Assembly (NCBI GenBank): GCA_041395445.1
Contig: JAWLAO010000003.1
Span: 62,001-126,000, forward strand
DNA length: 64,000 nt
Reading direction: 5' to 3'
Source: Gammaproteobacteria bacterium
Lineage (GTDB): Bacteria; Pseudomonadota; Gammaproteobacteria; Xanthomonadales; Marinicellaceae
The position numbers and the translations under genes were made by a program. Shown here piece by piece: positions 9,644-17,110 of the stretch. Under the pieces are notes generated by a model. That model did no database searches. It saw only the letters and a list, made by a program, of their open reading frames with translations, and was not told the origin of the DNA. Position 1 is the stretch's first letter, and each line of letters begins with the position of its first letter.

Positions 9644-10484
9644 CAAAGGTGTCGCATTGACCAATGTCGCCGGTTTGCATGCCTTTTTTCAACCAATGAA
9701 CTCGTTGAGCCGAAGAGCCATGTGTGAAGGACTCAACATTCACTCTTTGTCCGGCATTTTTCTGCAAGGTATCGTCACCAATCGAAGCTGCTGCTTGCAA
9801 GCCTTCTTCAACATCACCCTCTTCCAACCAGCGTTTTTGATTGTGAGAAAGAGCCGCCCAAACACCAGCATAACAATCAGCTTGTAATTCCAGTTTAACC
9901 AGATATTGATTGGCATTTCTGGGGTCTTGTTGCTGCATCTGGCGCATTTTTCGTTCCGTTCCGGTGATGTTTTGAATATGATGTCCCACCTCATGAGCAA
10001 TCACATAAGCCTGAGCAAAATCACCCGGAGCACCCATGCGTCTCAACTGTTGGAAAAAACTGAGAGCCAAATAAAGTTTATGATCTCCCGGACAATAAAA
10101 GGGCCCGGTTCTTTCCGAATTAACCCCGCAAGCAGACTGAACATTCCCATTAAAAATAACCATTGATGGAGTTTGATATTTAGCATTTCTTCTTTGGAAT
10201 TCTGAGTTCCAGGCATCTTCAGTCGATGCCAGAATGGTTGATGCAAAGTCATAAAGCTCTTTTTCCGCCGCCGATTGCTGAACAGGGCCGCTTGACGTTG
10301 AAGCGCTCTGTTGTTGAGAACCACCAACCATTTGCAATAAAGCCAAAGGATTCTTTCCGGTGATTACAGAAATGACGATAACAACCACAATCGTTAAAAC
10401 GCTCATCTTGCCACCGGCACGAACCATTCCGCCGCCTCTTCTGTCTTCTACATTGCTACTTTGTCTCTGACCTTTCCAACGCAT
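9633..10484 (-). CDS. ypfJ: YpfJ-like neutral zinc metallopeptidase
   Basis: 283 aa starting at MRWKGQRQSSNVEDRRG, which matches the usual YpfJ N-terminus; a Met four codons earlier is possible but GGAAAAAGCG precedes 10484 properly. One transmembrane helix lies at about 30-50, so the enzyme is probably membrane-anchored. The zinc site is HEVGHH (HExxH), with a later ELQADCYAG carrying the likely third ligand (PF04228 pattern). A Ser/Gln-rich linker joins anchor and catalytic domain. Substrate is unknown for the family. It stands alone, convergent with nhaC. Confidence 0.9.
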   Translation of the reverse strand: MRWKGQRQSSNVEDRRGGGMVRAGGKMSVLTIVVVIVISVITGKNPLALLQMVGGSQQQSASTSSGPVQQSAAEKELYDFASTILASTEDAWNSEFQRRNAKYQTPSMVIFNGNVQSACGVNSERTGPFYCPGDHKLYLALSFFQQLRRMGAPGDFAQAYVIAHEVGHHIQNITGTERKMRQMQQQDPRNANQYLVKLELQADCYAGVWAALSHNQKRWLEEGDVEEGLQAAASIGDDTLQKNAGQRVNVESFTHGSSAQRVHWLKKGMQTGDIGQCDTFASL

Positions 10485-11244
10485 CGCTTTTTCCAAAAAA
10501 TAAACCGACGATTACTTTATCACAAATTTATAAAAACAAAAATTAACTATTGTTAAAACAGACTCACAAAGAAATTAACAAAAGACCATACTAAGCATGA
10601 CCGAAGTATCTCATCATTAAAAAACATCGTCATTTTGAATTAATTTTAGTATCTCCTAAATCTTCATTGTTTTTATTTAATACTCGAAAAATTCTCCTCT
10701 TGAGAGGAGATACAGAGGTGTGTTTTCAAGTTACTTTGTTGCCACCCAACAAAGTAACCAAAAATTCATTTGGAATGAATTTTCATGCAAACCCGTAGGG
10801 CGAATATCATGGAAGATATGAGTAAAAAAGGGCGCCCCGATACACCGACCTGCGGTTTCCCTCGGTACTCGCAAAATTTGATGCTCAACAAAAACTCGCT
10901 ACGCTCAGACACTTGTTTCGCATTCATCAAAATTTTCTCCGTTCCTCGGCGGTGTATAAGGGGTTTTAAAAAGAGCCCTCGTCATACTGAGCGAATTGTA
11001 CGAACTCCAAGAAATCGAACTATCTCTTTCGTATAAAAACCACCATCTTTTATATAGCGTTTTTCCCAATCTTATACTAGAATAAATACAAACCCCAACC
11101 ACGCTTTCAAAATTTATTTCAAAAGCCAGGTTAGGGGAGCTGGGCGTATATTCTTTAATAAATTGTAATGTATGCGTTTTCAAATTCTTTATATAAACGA
11201 TTGCATGTATTGAGATGTTGTGTGACATATTATAACAATAACCT
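10485..11244. repeat. 760-bp intergenic region made of extragenic palindromic repeats
   Basis: No credible gene. It carries, left to right: an AT-rich start; the dyad TCTCCTCT-TG-AGAGGAGA (10693-10710) within a 33-bp element (10693-10725) that recurs inverted at 13842-13874; a perfect 12-bp hairpin GTTACTTTGTTG/CAACAAAGTAAC (10730-10758, 5-nt loop); a perfect 10-bp hairpin AAAATTCATT/AATGAATTTT (10761-10783, 3-nt loop); and a wide dyad CCCCnnTACACCG (10835-10847) with CGGTGTATnnGGGG (10950-10963). Short reading frames across it show no protein-like features. The look is that of a mobile or repeated intergenic element next to a damaged gene. Confidence 0.7.
10693..10725 (+). repeat. 33-bp extragenic repeat, left copy
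   Basis: Begins with a dyad (TCTCCTCT, TG, AGAGGAGA) followed by TACAGAGGTGTGTTT. The reverse complement occurs at 13842-13874 with 2 mismatches in 33. The pair brackets the IS-disrupted gene. Confidence 0.8.
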
Positions 11245-11567
11245 ATGACAGACGAAAAGAATATCAAAGAGAACCCTAACCCATTCGACAAGTCTATTGA
11301 CTCTTTTTTAAATAACATAGAAAGTTTGAGAAGCACCTTCCCTTTAATCATGGGAATTCTACAAATTCAAAAAAAGAAAACAATTGATGATCATAGTAGG
11401 TTCCTAAAAGATAATTGTGAGTTTGTTGAATTGGAAGAACACTACCTAATAAAACCGGAAAACTCCAGGAAGAACTTTAAGCTTAAAAAAGCAACCACTA
11501 ATTCTCACCTTGCAGAGAAAATATTAGCAAGGAACTTCATTGTTTCATTGGTAAGCCAGTTTGATAC
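11245..11567 (+). pseudogene. 5' part of a HEPN-like gene split by an IS3-family element
   Basis: It encodes 107 residues and a partial codon (MTDEKNIKENPNPFDKS... to LVSQFD). Its last bases, TAC, are the left copy of a 3-bp target duplication. Deleting the IS and one TAC joins GAT AC to A TAT ATA GGT GAC, giving LVSQFDTYIGDLMRCVF, and produces one uninterrupted 415-codon frame with the 3' part. This N-terminal segment is hydrophilic and shows no domain I recognise. Read alone it runs ten bases into the IS and stops. Confidence 0.85.
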
Positions 11568-11601
11568 TGTAGTGGTCTAATAAACTCGGACACATTTTTA
11601 G
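11568..11601 (+). repeat. Left terminal inverted repeat of the IS3-family element
   Basis: 34 nt starting TGTAGTGGTC and ending CACATTTTTAG. It pairs with 12790-12823; the outer TGTA-TGGTC and the inner CGGACACATTTTTAG are shared. Confidence 0.9.
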
Positions 11602-11632
11602 CCTATATAATACTGAAAACAAAGGTTAGATA

Positions 11633-11930
11633 ATGTCAAAGAAACAAAGATTATCATTTACGGTTGAGCAGCGTCGTGATTATGCCAAATTGATGGTTGA
11701 AGAAGGTTATACCTACAAGCAAGTCATGGATATATCAGGTGCAGGTCAAACAGCGGTCAGTCGCTGGAAAAAGCAATATATTGATGAAATTCACGGAAAA
11801 ACACCCCAAGGAACTCAAGCAATGACAGCTGAGCAACAAGAAATCCAAAGGCTGAAAAGAATTATGGCGTGCCAAAAGAGACAATGAAATACTAAAAAAG
11901 GCCGCAGCCATCTTTGTTCGAAAGGATTAA
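11633..11930 (+). pseudogene. IS3-family transposase OrfA, frameshifted
   Basis: The N-terminus (MSKKQRLSFTVEQRRDYA...) and the helix-turn-helix (YTYKQVMDISGAGQTAVSRW) are intact. At about 11857-11862 (AAAAGAATT) two bases, probably GA, are missing. After restoring them the frame reads RLKRELWRAKRDNEILKKA and ends AAAIFVRKD at 11930, a normal 99-aa OrfA with a leucine-zipper-like tail. As found, translation ends early at 11887. The slippery A AAA AAG that would make the OrfAB fusion lies at 11894-11900, beyond the lesion. Confidence 0.85.
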
Positions 11931-11935
11931 GTCAA

Positions 11936-12815
11936 ATGATTAAAAAAATAAAGATGGCGCACCCAAAATATCAGACCAAAGAACTTTGCGAGAAGTGTTT
12001 AGCGTTCCAACCAGTACGTATTACGACCAAGTCAAAGAAAAGCCCATATCTGCGAAAAAGCAACAAATGCTTCGTATCATCAAACAAACGGCTATTGAAA
12101 CCAATCACAGTTACGGCAAACGCAGAATGAAAAAGCAACTAAACAATGAAGGATTCAATATTGGCAAATACAAAGCAGCCAGTCTCATGAAAGAGGGAAA
12201 CATTGTAGCAATCAGGCCTAAGAAAAAGCACCAATACCCTGATGGTGGCATCAGTAATACAAAAGTTGGAAACGTCTTAAATCGACAGTTTAATCAGCCA
12301 CAGGCCAACACTCATTGGGTCACAGACATCACTTATATACGAAACCACCAATGCTGGAGTTACCTGGCTGCCGTACTTGATTTGGGTGCCAAAGAAATTG
12401 TAGGCTGGGCACTGTCAAAGACACCAGATGCACAGCTTGCCACCTTGGCATTGAAAAATGCCATCAATCGTAAGCGACCAATGACCAGCAACTTGCTGGT
12501 TCATTCAGATCAAGGCACGCAATACACATCAAACATGTTTGATGTGTATTGCGACCAACTCAAAATAATCAGAAGTATGAGCCGCAGAGGTAATTGTTGG
12601 GACAATGCAGTTATGGAACGTTTTTTTAGAAATCTGAAAACAGAAGGTTGAACACATTAAGCTTTATTAATCATGAAGCAGTGATTGCTGAAGTTGAGAG
12701 TTATATCTACTTTTACAACTACAAAAGGCTGAACTCAGCAATTGGATACACAACACCAAACAAAAAATATAACGAATTAAAAAAGCAGCCTAAAAATGTG
12801 TCCGGAAAAACTTGA
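11936..12815 (+). pseudogene. IS3-family transposase OrfB (DDE integrase), two frameshifts
   Basis: The restored product would be ~293 aa. The start MIKKIK (11936) lies in the -1 frame reached from the A6G slip in orfA. One base is missing near 11953-11957, after which the frame reads DGAPKISDQRTLREVFSVP. The catalytic core is present: WVTDITY (D), VHSDQG (D), DNAVMERFF (E). A second base, probably T, is missing at about 12645 (GAA-GG-TTG for GAA-TGG-TTG). Restoring it gives LKTEWLNTLSFINHEAV through YNYKRLNSAIGY to a TGA at 12813-12815. Three lesions in one copy suggest age, or indel errors in the assembly. Confidence 0.87.
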
Positions 12816-12823
12816 CCATTACA
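12790..12823 (-). repeat. Right terminal inverted repeat of the IS3-family element
   Basis: Read on the minus strand it is TGTAATGGTC...CACATTTTTAG, matching the left end apart from an internal variable stretch. The right TAC of the target duplication follows at 12824-12826. Confidence 0.9.
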
Positions 12824-12826
12824 TAC

Positions 12827-13751
12827 ATATATAGGTGACTTGATGCGGTGTGTCTTTGATATAAAGCCACATATTATTGACGCATCAGAAAGAAAATTGA
12901 CATATTCTGACTTAAGAGCCTTTGATACGATTGAAAATGCTCAAGAGTATATAGTCGAAAAAGAAATTGAATCAGTTCTTCGAGATAGCCATTCTGAACA
13001 ATTTAGTTGGTTTGAAAGAAAACTGAGTCTTAAACTTAGAAGTGATTTACCTGCTTGGAAAGGCTTTGTAGAACTTATACAAAGGAGAAACATATTTGTT
13101 CATAATGATGGTAAAGTTTCAACTCAATACTTAAATGTTTGCAAAGAGCATAAAGTTGATCTGTCTAAAGATTTAAAGGCTGGAGATAGTTTGCCAGTAA
13201 GCCAAAATTACTTTGAAAAAGCGTTTGACTGTTTGTTTGAAATAAGTTTAAAACTGAATCAGGTTCTTAGGAGAAACTTACAACCAGACCAGCTAGAGAA
13301 GGCTGATGAGTCATTTATGAATATAACCTTCGAACTTATCCAAAACAAACAATATAAGCTTGCAGAAATCATGTTTGAGTTTGAAGATAAGTATATCAAG
13401 AATTACTCGAATCAAGATACTGAATTAAGAATCCTTTTAAATCGAGCACAGACTTATAAGTGGCTAGGGGATTCTGATAAGTGCAATGAAATAATAAAAT
13501 CTAGAGATTGGTCTGCTTGTGGAGAGATTCTGAAACTAGGAAGTTATGTCCTTCTAGAAGAGTTTGAATTAGCCTCAGAATCAATGAAAATAATTGGCGA
13601 CAATGAAAAAATCATTCACAAATCTTCATATACGGATTGGCCAATATTTAAGGACTTCATTCATAGAGATGAATTCAAAACAGCATTTAAAGAAATCTAC
13701 AAAACAAATGTAGAATTAAAAGAAAAAAACGCCACACGACACACTCTATGA
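12827..13751 (+). pseudogene. 3' part of the IS-split HEPN-like gene
   Basis: About 308 residues rejoining the 5' part at TYIGDLMRCVF. It contains RRNIFVH, an R-x4-H motif typical of HEPN nuclease or HEPN-like domains, inside LPAWKGFVELIQRRNIFVHNDG, followed by a helical, TPR-like C-terminal half. The original protein was 415 aa. HEPN domains occur in toxin-antitoxin and phage-defence RNases, so a defence role is possible but rests only on this motif. The last residues (KEKNATRHTL) run into repeat-like DNA and may not be the ancestral C-terminus. An internal ATG at 12843 could still give a 302-aa product. Confidence 0.75.
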
Positions 13752-14079
13752 GAACGGGCATCTTGCCAAACACTACAATCATAGCCAAACCGCAAAACCA
13801 ACACTAACTTAGAAAGCAGAGGTGGCTGATTTAAACAACCTAAACACACCCTTGTATCTCCTCTCAAGAGGAGACTTTCAACGAGTTCCAGGTTAAAACA
13901 AGGAATATTGAGGAGATGCTGAAATAAATTCAGCATGACGATGTTCTTTAATATTTCTAGTTTGATAAAATGGCTAGTAAAGCAAACGGCTAATAAAAAA
14001 ACATGAAACAGTGAAATGCTTGTATTTGTTGATTTATAAGGGTCTGAGAACCATCTTGAAACACCCTGAAACAGGTAGA
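13752..14079. repeat. Intergenic repeat region between the split gene and tRNA-Thr
   Basis: No credible gene in 328 bp. It holds the inverted copy of the 33-bp repeat (13842-13874) and a hairpin ATGCTGAA/TTCAGCAT (13916-13936, 5-nt loop) of the kind often found in dispersed extragenic elements. A minus-strand frame over this DNA looks like a by-product of the repeat. Confidence 0.65.
13842..13874 (-). repeat. 33-bp extragenic repeat, right copy (inverted)
   Basis: Reverse complement of 10693-10725 with 2 mismatches, both in the part corresponding to ACAGAGG. The dyad TCTCCTCT-CA-AGAGGAGA is fully kept. Confidence 0.8.
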
Positions 14080-14155
<76 letters not shown>

Positions 14156-14246
14156 ATTTGAGGGGATGCAGTATAGATAAAAGCAAAATTAAATTCAACA
14201 GGTTTTTGAAATTTTATAGTGAAAAAACAGGTTTTGAATAATGCAA

Positions 14247-14924
14247 TTACCAGTTGCATTCCACGCGGTTTAATTCGGCCTCGATATTGAGTTCGGCAGG
14301 AGTTGGCAGAACACTCACTTGATCAGCAACAACTGTAAAATCAAGCCAAAACTCGGGCCATTGTTCAATTCGTGTTTGTTTTTGGGCGTTAAAGCCATAT
14401 CTTTGTAGTTCTTGGATACGGGCATCGGCATTCTGCTGTTCTCGATAAAGCCCTAAGGAAATGGCGTTTTCATCATTTCCACCGGTCACTAAATAGAAAT
14501 CAGAAATGCTGTAATCTGAAAGTTTTCGGACATTTTCCAGTGCGAGTTCACGAGTGCTTGCAGGTGGAAGATAAACCCATACACCGGCTTCTTGTGAGGA
14601 AACAATTTTTCGGGTTCTAATTTTTAGCACGCTACTTTTTAGAGAGTCTAATACCGGCAGTGTTTGAGATTGTGCCGGAAATGGTCCGAGTGAAAAACAC
14701 TCTTGGGAAAAAGGTTTTTCAACAGTTTCGTTTTGAGATTGCTTTTCTTTCTCGCTTTCCCAAATCGTTGATTGGGTGTCTATTTCGTTTAACAGTACAA
14801 GTTTTTGCACTCCGTTATCCGTTGCTTTAAAGACTGGTTTTTTAGGCGTGTTTTGTCGGGCATAAAGAAAGATGCCAATATTTGATAATACTGTGAGTAA
14901 AAACAAAACTCGAATGAAAAACAT
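14247..14924 (-). CDS. Membrane-anchored SPOR-domain-like protein
   Basis: 225 aa. An N-terminal helix (FFIRVLFLLTVLSNIGIFLYA) anchors it in the inner membrane. A polar, Glu/Lys-rich linker follows, then C-terminal segments typical of SPOR peptidoglycan-binding repeats (CFSLGPFP; VWVYLPP; ISLGLYREQQNADARIQELQ). By family such proteins bind denuded glycan at septa. It ends the minus-strand run transporter-secreted protein-esterase-birA, 49 nt after birA, the position where many gammaproteobacteria place a SPOR gene. Confidence 0.7.
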   Translation of the reverse strand: MFFIRVLFLLTVLSNIGIFLYARQNTPKKPVFKATDNGVQKLVLLNEIDTQSTIWESEKEKQSQNETVEKPFSQECFSLGPFPAQSQTLPVLDSLKSSVLKIRTRKIVSSQEAGVWVYLPPASTRELALENVRKLSDYSISDFYLVTGGNDENAISLGLYREQQNADARIQELQRYGFNAQKQTRIEQWPEFWLDFTVVADQVSVLPTPAELNIEAELNRVECNW

Positions 14925-14973
14925 GATTTGGATAAAGCCTCATTGATGTCGAGATGTTAACCGATTTTATAAA

Positions 14974-15741
14974 TTAGTCAACCTTTCTCATGCTTACTTC
15001 TCCGGCTGAAATGGTTTTAGTTTCGTTGCCTATTTTTACCAGAAGCTCTCCTTTGGAGGTGATATTGAGATATTTTGCTAGGGTATGACTGTCTCCTTGA
15101 ATGATTTGAACCAGTTGATTCCTGAATTTGTCATACTGATTCCAAACAGACATGAGACGGCTCAGTCTATAGTTGTTAAATTCCTCAAAAGTTTTTTCCA
15201 GCTGGATAATTAATTGTGCAACAAAGTTTGTTTTGTCTAAATTATTCGTTGGAATGTTCATATATTTTTGGGAAATATCTTGTTGCAACGATTGATCGAC
15301 ACTCCAGTTTAAACCGATACCGACAATGGCTCGGCTGTTTGTTTGATTCCCGCTGGCTTCAATTAGGATTCCACCAACTTTACCGGTATCACCGTAAATA
15401 TCGTTAGGCCATTTTAAAAAGAAGCCCTCGATACCAAAATGATTGAAGGTGTTGATAACAGCCACTGCAACTGCAATGTTCAACCCGGCAAGTTCCGCAA
15501 GAGGAACTTGAAACCGATGGCTCACGCTTAATGCAATGGATTGTCCACTAGGTGTTATCCAGGTTTTACCACGACGACCCCGACCGTTGGTTTGGTGATC
15601 AGCTAGAAAAATTTCATCTGAGTTTGTCTGATTTGCAAGCAGGTTGGTTGATTCAGTGGATGTATAGAAATTTATTTTTTTGTTGATGTTTTGGGCTTTT
15701 AGTAATTTTTCCAATCGAGGTAAATCATAAACATCGCTCAT
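14974..15741 (-). CDS. birA: Biotin--[acetyl-CoA-carboxylase] ligase, catalytic form without HTH
   Basis: 255 aa. The biotinyl-AMP loop GRGRRGK is preceded by STESTN and followed by ALSVSHRF; FLKWPNDIYG and GGILIEASG complete the BPL fold. It activates biotin with ATP and attaches it to the biotin carrier protein of acetyl-CoA carboxylase in the cytoplasm. There is no N-terminal winged helix as in E. coli BirA, so it should not be a repressor. ATG overlaps the stop of the upstream esterase (ATGA, 15738-15741), indicating translational coupling. Confidence 0.92.
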   Translation of the reverse strand: MSDVYDLPRLEKLLKAQNINKKINFYTSTESTNLLANQTNSDEIFLADHQTNGRGRRGKTWITPSGQSIALSVSHRFQVPLAELAGLNIAVAVAVINTFNHFGIEGFFLKWPNDIYGDTGKVGGILIEASGNQTNSRAIVGIGLNWSVDQSLQQDISQKYMNIPTNNLDKTNFVAQLIIQLEKTFEEFNNYRLSRLMSVWNQYDKFRNQLVQIIQGDSHTLAKYLNITSKGELLVKIGNETKTISAGEVSMRKVD

Positions 15742-16400
15742 GACTTTGGAATAATCTTTTTCTCAATCCAAGTTTTAATATCCATAATTTCATCCATTGA
15801 TGCACCATGTTGTATCGGATATTCGTGCCAATCAATCGTATAACCGGCATTTTGGAGAGTGTTTCTTGAGGATTGTCCTAATACGAACGGAACAACCGGA
15901 TCAAAACTTCCGTGAGCCATAAAAATAGGTGTATTTATGTTTGCGCTATTTTTTTTGTCCAATGATTCAGGTATTGGCAAATAGCAGGACAAGGCAATAA
16001 TTCCGGCTAATTTTTGCGGGTAGTTCGTTCCGATTTGTAAACTCATGGCTCCGCCTTGAGAAAACCCGGCCAGTATGATTTGTTCCTGTTTAAAGCCATC
16101 ATTAATTTGTTGGTCAATAAGTTCATAAATTAGTTTTTCAGAGGCGAGAATCCCTTGTTTGTCAGGTTGTTTGCCAATATCCATCATTTTAATATCATAC
16201 CAGGCACGCATAACCATTCCGCCATTGATAGTGACCGGAATCTTGGGGGCATGAGGAAAAATAAATTTGATATCAAAACCGGGGATTTTAAATTGTGGCA
16301 CAACCGGTGCAAAATCATTTCCATCAGCTCCTAGCCCATGCAACCAAATAACTACGAATTTCGGGTTTTCCCCTGTTTGAGCAATGACGCTTTGTAACAT
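15738..16400 (-). CDS. Alpha/beta-hydrolase, carboxylesterase/phospholipase family
   Basis: 220 aa, normal length for the YpfH/EstB-like carboxylesterases. Oxyanion region WLHGLGADGNDF, nucleophile elbow GFSQGGAM (Ser), acid in GSFDPVVP (Asp) and His in IQHGASMD form the expected triad. Probably a cytoplasmic esterase on short acyl esters or lysophospholipids; true substrate unknown. Coupled to birA by ATGA overlap. Confidence 0.9.
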   Translation of the reverse strand: MLQSVIAQTGENPKFVVIWLHGLGADGNDFAPVVPQFKIPGFDIKFIFPHAPKIPVTINGGMVMRAWYDIKMMDIGKQPDKQGILASEKLIYELIDQQINDGFKQEQIILAGFSQGGAMSLQIGTNYPQKLAGIIALSCYLPIPESLDKKNSANINTPIFMAHGSFDPVVPFVLGQSSRNTLQNAGYTIDWHEYPIQHGASMDEIMDIKTWIEKKIIPKS

Positions 16401-16473
16401 TGTTCTGACCTTAATTGCGAAAAAAGCAGTTTATCTTAAAATAGCTATTTTTACACGTTCAGTATTAGAAGTT

Positions 16474-17094
16474 TTATTTATAAACCACATACTCGAAATA
16501 AAAATAGAGGTTTTCTACAGAGTTTTCTCCCGAAACAAGATTTGCCTTGGCGGTTGTTGGTAAGGCGGTTGAATTATCGAACTTGATTTCATACGCTCCT
16601 TCTGCGCCCAAACAGGGGTCGGAAAAATAGCGAACATGGGACTCTTTGAAATCAATTTTGCTATTCAGTTTTTTATCGAGAGACTCTTGAGTTGTGGCTA
16701 GTTGTTTTTCAAACTCAGATTGATCTTCGCTCAGCTCCTGAGCAAATGAAGTTTCTTTTTTTGAACTTTTTTCAACCCAACCCCAATCGACAAGTTTATT
16801 GTTTTCGTATTTATAAAAAGACGAACTACCCATTCGATTCAAATCATATCCGACCAAACTTCCATTAGTATCAAAAGAACTTAAGGCTTTGTAACATGTT
16901 TGAGTTGCCAGATTGGCTGTTGTTATCTCCGTTGATGCAACTGTCATACGAACGCCCAAAATCGCTTGTTCTTTGAGAGTTGCTTTATCAAAATATTGCA
17001 ACTCATCAAAAGATATTTTTTCTTCAGCTTCTGCAAAAATACTAAAAACAGCAAATATAGTAAGAAAAATCAACCGCTTAATCATTTTTTCCAC
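16474..17094 (-). CDS. Secreted protein of unknown function
   Basis: 206 aa (203 if the Met at 17085 is used). Signal peptide (IKRLIFLTIFAVFSIFAEAE), then a hydrophilic domain with a coiled-coil-like middle (SEDQSEFEKQLATTQESLDKKL) and two conserved-looking Cys (TQTCYKA and DPCLGAEG) that could form a disulfide. I do not recognise the family. It starts 16 nt after the upstream POT-like transporter and probably shares its transcript. Confidence 0.6.
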   Translation of the reverse strand: MEKMIKRLIFLTIFAVFSIFAEAEEKISFDELQYFDKATLKEQAILGVRMTVASTEITTANLATQTCYKALSSFDTNGSLVGYDLNRMGSSSFYKYENNKLVDWGWVEKSSKKETSFAQELSEDQSEFEKQLATTQESLDKKLNSKIDFKESHVRYFSDPCLGAEGAYEIKFDNSTALPTTAKANLVSGENSVENLYFYFEYVVYK

Positions 17095-17110
17095 CTATGA
17101 ATAACTGAGC

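Larger units (their letters stand above)
11568..12823 (+). mobile_element. IS3-family insertion sequence, decayed, 1256 bp
   Basis: The ends are clear 34-bp imperfect inverted repeats: TGTAGTGGTC...CACATTTTTAG (11568-11601), and on the other strand TGTAATGGTC...CACATTTTTAG (12790-12823). Both begin TGTA, as in the IS3 family. Flanks TAC (11565-11567) and TAC (12824-12826) form a 3-bp target duplication. Inside are orfA (helix-turn-helix) and orfB (DDE integrase), overlapping through an A6G slippery tract at 11894-11900. The coding part carries three small deletions, so this copy should be unable to move by itself. Confidence 0.93.

Noticed and set aside
10785..11351. Short reading frames on both strands across the repeat-rich region
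   Set aside because: They lie in palindromic DNA with no domain, no ribosome site and overlap each other and the start of the HEPN-like gene.
11887..11900. The orfA break as programmed frameshifting
   Set aside because: The A6G slip at 11894-11900 is the programmed site. The break lies ~35 nt earlier at a non-slippery AAAAGAATT and needs two bases restored.
13697..13936. A 79-aa minus-strand frame
   Set aside because: It covers the inverted 33-bp repeat and the ATGCTGAA hairpin and the end of the split gene; it looks like a translated repeat.
13914..13936. Terminator for the split gene at the ATGCTGAA/TTCAGCAT hairpin
   Set aside because: No T-run follows on either strand and it belongs to the repeat-like DNA.
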